Source: Planctomycetaceae bacterium TMED10 (GTDB lineage: Bacteria; Planctomycetota; Planctomycetia; Pirellulales; UBA7805). Taken from it: a stretch of 15,077 nt of DNA. The position numbers and the translations under genes were made by a program. The stretch lies in contig NHBP01000067.1 of the NCBI GenBank assembly GCA_002168195.1, positions 5,772 through 20,848 on the forward strand. Reading direction: 5' to 3'. Below, one piece after another: positions 1 to 8,004 of the stretch (the stretch's first letter is position 1; every line of letters starts with the position of its first letter). The notes under the pieces are model-generated. The model worked only from the letters and a program-made list of their open reading frames with translations, did not search any database and was not told the origin of the DNA.

Positions 1-1176
<1,176 letters not shown>

Positions 1177-1183
1177 GAAAATT

Positions 1184-2284
1184 TTACCGTTCGATGCGGG
1201 CTCCGCCACCTTTTTGAATTTGGTTGACCAGTGACCGCGTGGCCATCGTCGTATCGCCGGGATAGCTCGTTAACAGTGCGCCGTGTGCCCACCCGCGATG
1301 CAGTGCCTCTTCGAGCGAAAGCCCTTCGAGTAAACCTGCAATCAACCCGGAAGCAAAACCGTCGCCCCCGCCGACCCGATCCAAAACATCGAGCTCGCAG
1401 TGCGGGGCCAGGTAATCGCGACCTTCTGCCCACGCAACGGCCGACCACGTGTGCCGCGCGGTGGAGTGGACTTCACGCAGGGTGGTGGCCAGCACTTTGA
1501 TTTGAGGAAAAGCCTTCCGCACCTGGTCGATCATGCCGAAGAAAATGCCCGGATCGAGTTTTGCGTCGCCCGTAATTTCCGGACCCTCGATCCCCAGGCC
1601 ATGTTGCAGGTCTTCTTCGTTGCCGACCAGTACATCGACCAGAGAAACAATTTTGCGTAGTGTTGCCTGGGCCTGGTCGCGACTGCCGCGCTTTTTCCAG
1701 AGCAGATTGCGAAAATTCAAATCAAAGGAAACGACGGCACCCGCATCACGGGCTGCGGTCATCGCTTCGACGATCAACTCGGGGGTCGACTCGGAAAGCG
1801 CCGCAAAAATCCCGCCGGAGTGAAACCACCGCGTCCCTTCGAGAAGTTTGCTCCAGGGAAAATCGCCCGCTTTGAGCAAACCGGCCGCTTCCTGCGATCG
1901 ATTGTAAAAGACGACCGGGGGCCGGATCCCTTGCCCGCGATCGCTGTAAACAGTGGCAATGTTCGGCCCGTCGACGCCGTTATGGGCAAATTCTTTATAG
2001 ATGCCCTGCACGCCCATGGCGCGAATTTGTTGCCGGACCAGATCGCCTAAGGGGTGATCGACCATGGCCGTTGCAATCGCTGTTCGAAACCCGAAACAAT
2101 CGGCGAGGTTCGCAGCCACATTGTATTCGCCACCACTGACGTGGATCGCGCACTGCGTCGCTTTGCGCATGGGCACCACGCCCGGATCGAGGCGGTGGAC
2201 CATGGCACCGAGTGAGAGCAAGTCAAATCCGCCTGCGTCGGCCTTCACGGCCGGAGGAATGTTTAGCGCGAGAGTCTCGGTCAT
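1184..2284 (-). CDS. PfkB-family sugar kinase, 2-keto-3-deoxygluconate kinase-like
   Basis: ATP-dependent phosphorylation of a sugar or sugar acid in the cytosol, 366 residues, a little longer than typical PfkB kinases. The N-terminal substrate-side motif SGGEYNVAANLA is at residues 50-61. A segment FDLNFRNLLW (187-196) resembles the DxNxRxxLW segment of 2-keto-3-deoxygluconate kinases. The second PfkB signature, DRVGGGDGFASGLIAGLLEG (302-321), contains the catalytic base Asp308 in the GGGD anion hole. It lies directly upstream of gnd in the same direction, which fits a sugar-acid or gluconate catabolic operon. The exact substrate (KDG, fructose or another) cannot be decided from sequence alone. 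ATG 2284 was chosen because the conserved N-terminal strand begins about 20 residues later. No strong Shine-Dalgarno is visible ahead of it. Confidence 0.85.
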   Translation of the reverse strand: MTETLALNIPPAVKADAGGFDLLSLGAMVHRLDPGVVPMRKATQCAIHVSGGEYNVAANLADCFGFRTAIATAMVDHPLGDLVRQQIRAMGVQGIYKEFAHNGVDGPNIATVYSDRGQGIRPPVVFYNRSQEAAGLLKAGDFPWSKLLEGTRWFHSGGIFAALSESTPELIVEAMTAARDAGAVVSFDLNFRNLLWKKRGSRDQAQATLRKIVSLVDVLVGNEEDLQHGLGIEGPEITGDAKLDPGIFFGMIDQVRKAFPQIKVLATTLREVHSTARHTWSAVAWAEGRDYLAPHCELDVLDRVGGGDGFASGLIAGLLEGLSLEEALHRGWAHGALLTSYPGDTTMATRSLVNQIQKGGGARIER

Positions 2285-2378
2285 CGTGGCCCAGGGGTCG
2301 CAGTCAACTGGCAGAGGACAGCCCGCACGACGCGGGAGCCAGAACGAGCACTATTTTACCTCCCACTCGAGCAGCCGA

Positions 2379-2711
2379 CTAGGCTGCCAAGCGGCGACCT
2401 TCTTTGCCTTCGGAAAGCAAATCGACAAGGGTGAGGTGAGTCACCCTTTCGGTCGCAAGCTGGTGCATGCGAGCGACCATGCGGTCAGAGAAGCGATGCC
2501 GCTTGCCGAGCAGTTGTGTGACTTGCTGGCGGATAACGGCTGCTGCACGCGCTTTGACGTAGCCGCGAGCCTCGGGGATATCCATCGTGTAAACGGCATT
2601 CCCCAGGCGTTCCCGGACAGCTTCCTTACTTTGCTCGGCAATGGTTAATGCCTGCTTCTTGGTTTGCCGGAGCAGCGTGCGGTCACGGAGTAGTTGAAGC
2701 CACTTTTTCAA
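2379..2711 (-). CDS. Small conserved-looking protein of unknown function (110 aa, TTG start)
   Basis: I do not recognise a family. The protein is strongly basic at the N terminus (MKKWLQLLRDRTLLRQTKK) and looks mostly alpha-helical, with many Arg, Lys, Gln and Ala residues and no signal peptide or membrane segment. It could be nucleic-acid- or protein-binding, but that is a guess. The start is supported by an unusually good Shine-Dalgarno for this window: minus-strand AGGGAGG at 2726-2720, 8 nt before TTG 2711. The nearest upstream ATG (2736) is out of frame. The gene precedes the kinase-gnd pair by 94 bp and may be the first gene of that operon. Its promoter would lie in the spacer with the 11-bp repeats. 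Confidence 0.6.
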   Translation of the reverse strand: MKKWLQLLRDRTLLRQTKKQALTIAEQSKEAVRERLGNAVYTMDIPEARGYVKARAAAVIRQQVTQLLGKRHRFSDRMVARMHQLATERVTHLTLVDLLSEGKEGRRLAA

Positions 2712-2854
2712 AAGTTTGTCCTCCCTGACTAACCATTAACGACTCGTATCCTTCTTTCTTTTCGAGCGGTTGAGCCGGAAAACTTCACCCCTTCATCGGC
2801 GGTGCTGCACGCATTCGGCTTTGTCATCGCATTGGTGCCCGCGCAACCGGAAAA

Positions 2855-2887
2855 TGTTGCATAACTGTTGCGTAAATGTTGCATTAC
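2855..2887. repeat. Three tandem 11-bp repeats, TGTTGCRTWAM type
   Basis: TGTTGC begins at 2855, 2866 and 2877, exactly 11 bp apart, and each copy is followed by a closely related AT-rich tail (ATAAC, GTAAA, ATTAC). The spacing equals about one helical turn. The array lies between the divergent 110-aa gene (start 2711, minus) and tRNA-Cys (2985, plus), so it is a candidate operator for a protein that binds repeatedly on one face of the helix. The repeats are seen directly; the regulatory role is inferred. Confidence 0.5.
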
Positions 2888-2937
2888 GCTTCCATAACAG
2901 GGCCGATTTCAGCTTGTCCGGCGGCCCCCAGTCGATC

Positions 2938-2966
2938 TTGACCTATCGGTACGGAGTGCCTAACTT
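2938..2966 (+). promoter_or_regulatory. Candidate promoter for tRNA-Cys
   Basis: TTGACC at 2938-2943 closely matches a sigma-70 -35 box. It is followed after a 17-bp spacer by TAACTT at 2961-2966, a weak -10 match. Transcription would begin about a dozen bases before the mature tRNA end, which is usual for tRNA genes. Confidence 0.4.
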
Positions 2967-2984
2967 AACGCAGCGAAACGGTAA

Positions 2985-3056
2985 GGCGCCGTAGGCAAGT
3001 GGCTAAGCCAGCGGATTGCAAATCCGCCACCATCGGTTCGAATCCGATCGGCGCCT
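2985..3056 (+). tRNA. tRNA-Cys (anticodon GCA)
   Basis: A complete cloverleaf can be drawn. The acceptor GGCGCCG (2985-2991) pairs perfectly with CGGCGCC (3049-3055), with discriminator T3056. The D stem is GGC/GCC. The anticodon stem GCGGA/TCCGC (3011-3015/3023-3027) encloses loop TTGCAAA with anticodon GCA at 3018-3020. The T stem ATCGG/CCGAT encloses loop TTCGAAT. The CCA end is not encoded (CTCTTT follows), so it must be added after transcription. Confidence 0.97.
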
Positions 3057-3067
3057 CTTTATACGTC

Positions 3068-3082
3068 GGGTCCATGCGACCC
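3068..3082 (+). other. Short GC-rich hairpin after tRNA-Cys
   Basis: GGGTC (3068-3072) pairs with GACCC (3078-3082) around a 5-nt loop, 12 nt after the tRNA. No T-run follows, so it may be a processing or weak termination element rather than a canonical rho-independent terminator. Confidence 0.25.
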
Positions 3083-3099
3083 CTGCTCTGCCGTGTGAT

Positions 3100-3129
3100 G
3101 GTGTTTGGCGTTGGTTAACGGTGTTTGGC
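3100..3129 (+). repeat. Direct repeat of GGTGTTTGGC, 20 bp apart
   Basis: The identical decamer GGTGTTTGGC occurs at 3100-3109 and 3120-3129, just upstream of the SGNH/heme-protein operon. The 20-bp spacing is about two helical turns, so it could be an operator. The function is inferred only. Confidence 0.3.
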
Positions 3130-3250
3130 ATCGTTGTGGGGACCGCGCTTTCGGCCTATGATGGGTGCATTCTGCACGCCGCCATCCAAGCATAACTTTC
3201 CCGCCGTGACTATTTGCCGGTTCCTTTTCTGCTGTTGCCCTGCGTTGCTC

Positions 3251-4294
3251 ATGCGAGTTGTGCTCGTGATGGGTGCCCTTGCCACTTTCAGCCAAACGGT
3301 CGGTGCGGATGAGCCCCCCACCGGAGCGGTTCGCGGTCTTCTGCCGCGCAGTGATGAGCCACGCAACCGGGAATCACCTCCGATGATTGTGATTCTGGGT
3401 GGGACCAACGCACACGAGATGCAGCGGCATGGCTATTTAGAAACGCAACTTGCCGTTGCCGCTCCGGAAGCAGTTCCCCGGTTTCGCAATCTGGCCTGGC
3501 AGGCCGATACGGTCTATCGCCAACAGCGGCCCCGTAATTTTTTTCTCGATGGACTCGCGGCGCCCAATCAGGACCCGGATCATCGTGGTCGGATTCCCGC
3601 TGATACGATCGTGCTGTGGATGGGCCAGAGCGAAGCACTCGATGCCCGTTCGTCAGATGCATTTGCGACAGCCTACGGGCAACTGGTCGAGAAGTTGCGG
3701 CCCTTCGCTCATCGCCTCGTGCTCGTGACCCCGGTTCCCTTTGAGGATCCGCTAAAAATCGGTGTCGATCTTGAAAAGCGCAACGAAAGACTCGCGCAAC
3801 ATGCTCAGATCATTCGAAGCATCGCGCGTGAAAAACACCTCGATCTGGTTGATCTCAATGGAGCGGCGTCCCGCGAAAAAGAAAATAAAATGCGGACGCG
3901 TGATGGAGTGCATCTATCGGCAGATGGCCACTGGTGGGTGGCCGAGGAACTTGCCAAGCGTTTACAGCAAGGCGAGCAAGCTGAACCGCAGGTCCTCGTT
4001 GCCGAGCCTGCCTGGCCAAAGGTTCAACTCAGCGAGGGTGCCGAGCAGGTGCGACAGAAAATTTTGACCAAGAATCAACTCTGGATGCGCTATTGGCGAC
4101 CGACCAATTGGGCTTTCCTTTACGGGAATCGCCAATTTGTTGAAAGCAGCCGCGATCATGTGAACTATAAGGTCCGTTGGTTTCCTGCTGCGGTCGAATC
4201 GATTGCCTCACCGATTAATCAAGCAGAGGTGGAGATTCAGGCGGCGGCAAAGGCAGCAAACGCAGCAAACAAAGTGAACCCTAATCCCGAATGA
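3251..4294 (+). CDS. Exported SGNH/GDSL-fold protein with degenerate catalytic blocks
   Basis: Numbering is from ATG 3251. Residues 1-18 look like a signal peptide ending VGA before DEPP, so the protein is likely extracytoplasmic. SGNH block I reads ILGGTNAHEM, with Thr52 where GDSL enzymes have the Ser nucleophile. Block II is FRNLAWQADT, with Ala85 where Gly is usual. Block III is LWMGQSEALD, with Ser127 in the Asn position. Block V keeps Asp218 and His221 (DGVHL). The C-terminal part (NQLWMRYWRPTNWAFLYGNRQF) resembles the tail of planctomycete GDSL proteins that accompany PVC heme proteins. The frame is open back to TTG 3125, with ATG at 3158. I reject those starts because the extra stretch is Cys-rich with no Shine-Dalgarno, but the start is uncertain. 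The stop overlaps the next start (ATGA), so translation is coupled. Esterase activity is doubtful. Confidence 0.8.
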   Translation: MRVVLVMGALATFSQTVGADEPPTGAVRGLLPRSDEPRNRESPPMIVILGGTNAHEMQRHGYLETQLAVAAPEAVPRFRNLAWQADTVYRQQRPRNFFLDGLAAPNQDPDHRGRIPADTIVLWMGQSEALDARSSDAFATAYGQLVEKLRPFAHRLVLVTPVPFEDPLKIGVDLEKRNERLAQHAQIIRSIAREKHLDLVDLNGAASREKENKMRTRDGVHLSADGHWWVAEELAKRLQQGEQAEPQVLVAEPAWPKVQLSEGAEQVRQKILTKNQLWMRYWRPTNWAFLYGNRQFVESSRDHVNYKVRWFPAAVESIASPINQAEVEIQAAAKAANAANKVNPNPE

Positions 4295-7290
4295 GCCTGA
4301 ACGTCATGTTGACCCATTCCTTCCGCCCGCTGGTGCTTGTGCTTTTTGCTTCTGTGGCCACAGCCTCGCTGGGGCAAAGCGTTCAGAAACCGGAGGAAGA
4401 TATTACGCCTGCCGGTGAAATGGCAACCTTCGAGATGGACGACGGCTTTGAGGTGAATCTCTTTGCCGACGAGAGCGACGGGGTGGCCAATCCGATTGCG
4501 ATTCGCTTCGACCCGCGGGGGCGATTGTGGGTGCTGTGTACGTGGGCCTATCCGCAACTGGAACCGGACAATGTGCCGGACGACAAACTGCTGATCCTGG
4601 AAGATACCGATGGTGATGGCCGGGCCGATAAAAAAACAGTCTTTGCAGACAAGCTCGATATGCCGACCGGTTTTGCCTTGGGGCATGGCGGGGTTTATCT
4701 GGGCGAGGGCACCGACCTGGTGCACTTGAAAGACACCGACGGAGATGATCGTGCCGATAGCCGGGAAGTGATTTTTACGGGTTTCGGCACCGGGGACACG
4801 CACCAGAACATCAACTCGTTTGCCTGGAGTCCTGGTGGCGAACTGATGTTCTGTCAGGGATTGCATACCTTTTCGCGGGTTGAAACGCCGTGGGGCATCG
4901 AGCGACTGGATGAGAACGGCTTCTGGCGACTGCGACCCCGCCGACGGGATCTCAACGCCTTTTATGGCGGTTCGGGGGCCAACCCCTGGGGCATTGCCTA
5001 CGATAATTGGGGCGTTCCGCTGATTAAAAGTGGAAGCGGAGCAATGATCAGCGAAATGCTTTCCAACATGGTGCACAGCGGCACCTGGCAGCGGCCAGAT
5101 GACATTGGTAGCACACCGATCAAGAGCATGATTATTACGTATGCCGATTCGCCACACTTGCCTGAGGAGATGCGTGACGATGTGTTGATTGCGGGGTATT
5201 TTGGCCACCTGATCGATCGCATGCAGATCACGCCCGACGAATCCGGGCATCGCGCGGTGAATCTTGATCCGGTTTTGCGGAGCGAACACCGGGGATTTCG
5301 TCCGGTCGATATTCAGATCGGTCCGGACGGAGCCATTTATGTCTCGGACTGGTACAACCCGATTATCGGCCATTATCAAGCTTCGTTTCGTCACCCCGAT
5401 CGCGATAAAGACCACGGTCGCATCTGGCGGATCACGGCCAAAGACCGGCCGTTGGCGAAGATTCCGGATTTTATGGCCATGGATGCTGCGGGCCTCTGTC
5501 GTGAGTTGGCTTCACCGGTTCGCTTTCACCGCGAAGCCGCCAAGCGGTTGCTCAGCGAGTTAGAGGCAGATCAAGTTCGTCCACCGCTTCAAACGTGGAT
5601 CGCATCGCTCGACGCGAGCGATCCGGATTACGAGCATCATCTCTATGAGGCCCTCGGCGTCTACGAAGACCACGAACTTGTGAATCCAGAGTTGCTCAAA
5701 CAATTGCTCGCTTCCAAGAACCCGAAACTCCGCAGTTACGCGGTGCGGGTGGTGGGCCGTTGGTCGGATCGATTGGAAGACCCATTGGCAATTTTGAGCG
5801 AAACCATTACCGATCCACATCCCCGCGTGCGGCTCGAAACGATTGTTGCAGTCAGCGAAATTCCGAAAGCCGAAGCGATGGGCATTGCCACCCGTGCGCT
5901 CGATCAGCAGATGGATCGCTTTCAAAATCATGCACTCCGTCAGTGTACGGCTGTGCTGGCTCCCCACTGGATTGCCGCCATTGAAGCAGGTGAACCGGTG
6001 TTTGCGGATCCGGAGCATTTGGTCTATGCGTTGCGGACGACCGGTCAGCGAATCGCCCCGCAAATTCGCATGTTGCTCGCCACCGATACGCTCGACGTAG
6101 AGATGCAGCGTAAACTCCGCATGCTGTTGGCCGAGGTCGGTAGCGACGAAGATCTGCTTGCGGTCTTTCAGGCCGCCCAACAGGATTCGGCGTTGCTGGT
6201 GCGACTGAGCCAGATTGCCGAGCAGCGACGCGTGGTGCCACAGGCCGATTTGACCGACGCGCTTGCGGCGTCATTGGATAGTGAGAATTCTGAAGTTCGC
6301 ATGGCCACCATCCGGCTGGCCGGTGCCTGGCGACAGGCGGGTCTGCTTGACCCGATCGATGCCCTGCTCGATGCAGACGACCAACCTAAAGTGCGGGCCG
6401 TTGCGATGCGGGCGATGCAGACGCTTGCGCCGGAGGATGCGGCAGAGAGATTCCGACGTTTCATTTCGAGTGACGAAGATGCCGACATTGCCCAGGCCGC
6501 GTTGACTGCACTGGCCCGCCGCGATCTGGATGCAGCGCTTCGGGCGGGCTTGAGCCTCTATGCGGAAGCGGATGAGGAAGGCAAAAAACGGATTTTTGAG
6601 ATTTTAATGCAGCGCCGCGGCAGCACTGCCGCTCTGGCAAAGGTGATTGAATCGGAAGATGTTTCCCGCGAGGATGCCGAATCGATTGCCCGCTGGCTCA
6701 GTGCGGCCGGTAAAGACGAGCCGCAATTGGCCGCTGCCCTCCAACGCATCATGGGGATCGAGCCGGTCGGCGAGTTGGAGTTTGATCCGGCGTTTGTCAC
6801 CAAGTTGGCCGGTGAAGTGCAAGCGGAGGGAGATCCTGTGGCGGGGCAACAGATTTTCAACTCGTCGCTGACCAATTGCACGGCGTGTCACTTTGTGGGC
6901 CCGGGGCCGGTCGATACGAAAGAATATTTTAAGGGGCCGGAGCTTTCTGCCGTGTCGGCGGGGCTTCCGGTCGATCTGATTATCCAGGCCGTCGTTTGGC
7001 CGGCCAGGCAGATTAAGGAAGGTTATGAGCTGACGACGCTCTATCTGGACGATGGCCGCGTGCTCTCAGGCTATATCACCCGTCGTGCGCACCGAACGGT
7101 AACGATCCGCGATTTAGGCAGCGGTCGGGAGATTGTTGTGGATCGCGATGCGATTGAAGACTTTGATAAACAGGGTACGGCCATGCCGGCCGGTTTTACG
7201 CGGGTGCTCAGCCGCGACCAACTTCGCGACCTGGTCGCTTATCTGGTCACGCTTAAAGGCAGTGGCAAAAAAGCCGCAGTTGAAAAATAA
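4291..7290 (+). CDS. PVC-type heme-binding CxxCH protein (propeller, HEAT-like repeats, cytochrome c)
   Basis: This is a 999-residue exported protein of the planctomycete/verrucomicrobial 'membrane-bound dehydrogenase plus heme' type. Residues 1-29 form a signal peptide ending SLGQ; an internal Met6 is an alternative start. Residues about 45-385 form the propeller-like dehydrogenase domain, with the Asp-rich motifs DTDGDGRADK and DTDGDDRADS and the ANPWGIAYDNWG segment. Residues about 400-830 are alpha-helical HEAT-like repeats rich in Ala and Leu. The C-terminal cytochrome domain has NCTACH, giving Cys863, Cys866 and His867 for covalent heme c. A GTAMPAGF segment supplies Met965 as the probable distal ligand. 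Known members are predicted to oxidise sugars or related compounds outside the cytoplasm, but substrates are mostly unproven. It is the second gene of the operon. Confidence 0.92.
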   Translation: MSLNVMLTHSFRPLVLVLFASVATASLGQSVQKPEEDITPAGEMATFEMDDGFEVNLFADESDGVANPIAIRFDPRGRLWVLCTWAYPQLEPDNVPDDKLLILEDTDGDGRADKKTVFADKLDMPTGFALGHGGVYLGEGTDLVHLKDTDGDDRADSREVIFTGFGTGDTHQNINSFAWSPGGELMFCQGLHTFSRVETPWGIERLDENGFWRLRPRRRDLNAFYGGSGANPWGIAYDNWGVPLIKSGSGAMISEMLSNMVHSGTWQRPDDIGSTPIKSMIITYADSPHLPEEMRDDVLIAGYFGHLIDRMQITPDESGHRAVNLDPVLRSEHRGFRPVDIQIGPDGAIYVSDWYNPIIGHYQASFRHPDRDKDHGRIWRITAKDRPLAKIPDFMAMDAAGLCRELASPVRFHREAAKRLLSELEADQVRPPLQTWIASLDASDPDYEHHLYEALGVYEDHELVNPELLKQLLASKNPKLRSYAVRVVGRWSDRLEDPLAILSETITDPHPRVRLETIVAVSEIPKAEAMGIATRALDQQMDRFQNHALRQCTAVLAPHWIAAIEAGEPVFADPEHLVYALRTTGQRIAPQIRMLLATDTLDVEMQRKLRMLLAEVGSDEDLLAVFQAAQQDSALLVRLSQIAEQRRVVPQADLTDALAASLDSENSEVRMATIRLAGAWRQAGLLDPIDALLDADDQPKVRAVAMRAMQTLAPEDAAERFRRFISSDEDADIAQAALTALARRDLDAALRAGLSLYAEADEEGKKRIFEILMQRRGSTAALAKVIESEDVSREDAESIARWLSAAGKDEPQLAAALQRIMGIEPVGELEFDPAFVTKLAGEVQAEGDPVAGQQIFNSSLTNCTACHFVGPGPVDTKEYFKGPELSAVSAGLPVDLIIQAVVWPARQIKEGYELTTLYLDDGRVLSGYITRRAHRTVTIRDLGSGREIVVDRDAIEDFDKQGTAMPAGFTRVLSRDQLRDLVAYLVTLKGSGKKAAVEK

Positions 7291-7308
7291 AAAATGGGGG
7301 AGTTGATG

Positions 7309-7881
7309 ATGCGTTCATGCCTTTTCATGTTTACAGTGGCCCTGACCGTTCTTTTCACGCAACAGACATTTGCCGAAGAGCCAACTTCGAAGCCGTTTCG
7401 CGGTAAACCGCACATGATTCCGGGAAAGATCGAGACCGAAGATTACGACGAGGGAAAACCGGGCGAGGCCTACTACGACGTTGAGGAAAAGAATCTCGGC
7501 GTCAATTATCGCGGTGCGACTCAGGTGGATATTGAAAAGCGCGACGATGCCTCGGGCGGTCATGGGATCGGTTGGACCAAAGCCGGAGAATGGGTGGCCT
7601 ATACGGTCGTCGTGAAAGAGACAGGCAATTACGACGTGAAATTTGTCCTCTCTGCCCCGAGCGAAGGCGGTACGATCCACCTGGATTTTAACGGGAAGGA
7701 CGCCACCGGACCGATTGCTGTTCCGAATACGGGAAGTTTTCAGACATTGGGCATGGTCGTGAAGCAAAAAGTGCCTCTCAAGGCCGGGAAGTATGTGATG
7801 AAAATGGTGATGGATGCCAATGGCAAATCGGGGTACGTCGCCGACATTGACTCCATTGAATTTAAAATGTCCTCTTCCTGA
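7309..7881 (+). CDS. Secreted stand-alone carbohydrate-binding module protein (CBM6-like)
   Basis: Small secreted protein. The signal peptide MRSCLFMFTVALTVLFTQQTFA ends before EEP. The rest is almost entirely one CBM6-type beta-sandwich. Diagnostic stretches are IPGKIETEDYDEG near the start, YYDVEEKNLGVNYR, VDIEKRDDASGGHGIGWTKA, then GEWVAYTVVVKETGNYDV, and a C-terminal YVADIDSIEF. CBM6 domains bind beta-glucans, xylans, agarose and similar glycans. No catalytic domain is attached. It follows the heme-protein gene within a few bases and is surely cotranscribed. The frame is open from ATG 7294, but GGGGGAG at 7296-7302 sits 6 nt before ATG 7309 (3 nt before ATG 7306), which also gives the best signal peptide. 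It may tether the operon's products to a polysaccharide. Confidence 0.85.
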   Translation: MRSCLFMFTVALTVLFTQQTFAEEPTSKPFRGKPHMIPGKIETEDYDEGKPGEAYYDVEEKNLGVNYRGATQVDIEKRDDASGGHGIGWTKAGEWVAYTVVVKETGNYDVKFVLSAPSEGGTIHLDFNGKDATGPIAVPNTGSFQTLGMVVKQKVPLKAGKYVMKMVMDANGKSGYVADIDSIEFKMSSS

Positions 7882-7902
7882 TCAGTTGCGGTGATTCAAG
7901 TT

Positions 7903-7936
7903 AACCGGCAGCAAGTCGCCAAGAGCCGCGCCGGTT
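7903..7936 (+). terminator. Possible weak terminator hairpin after the CBM6 gene
   Basis: AACCGGC (7903-7909) is perfectly inverted as GCCGGTT (7930-7936), with a 20-nt loop, followed by TGTTGG rather than a clean T-run. It lies 22 nt after the CBM6 stop and before the amidohydrolase gene. The long loop and poor T-tract keep confidence low. Confidence 0.3.
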
Positions 7937-8004
7937 TGTTGGTCTGTAGATGACGGTGGGCTTCGGCACTTTTTCCTGTAGCATCTTTTGGGAAGGGGCA
8001 CAGC

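Noticed and set aside
2322-2336. Hairpin CCCGC-acgac-GCGGG upstream of the kinase
   Set aside because: Only a 5-bp stem, no T-run on either side; not enough for a terminator call.
2064-2648. A 194-codon plus-strand frame crossing the kinase start and the small unknown gene
   Set aside because: Antisense to both; no Shine-Dalgarno or protein-like motifs.
4237-5415. A 392-codon minus-strand open frame antisense to the SGNH/heme-protein genes
   Set aside because: It lies opposite strongly recognisable coding sequence, has no domain resemblance and its composition is that of a reverse-frame shadow in GC-rich DNA.
5560-6180. A 206-codon minus-strand frame
   Set aside because: Antisense to the HEAT-repeat part of the heme protein; a shadow frame.
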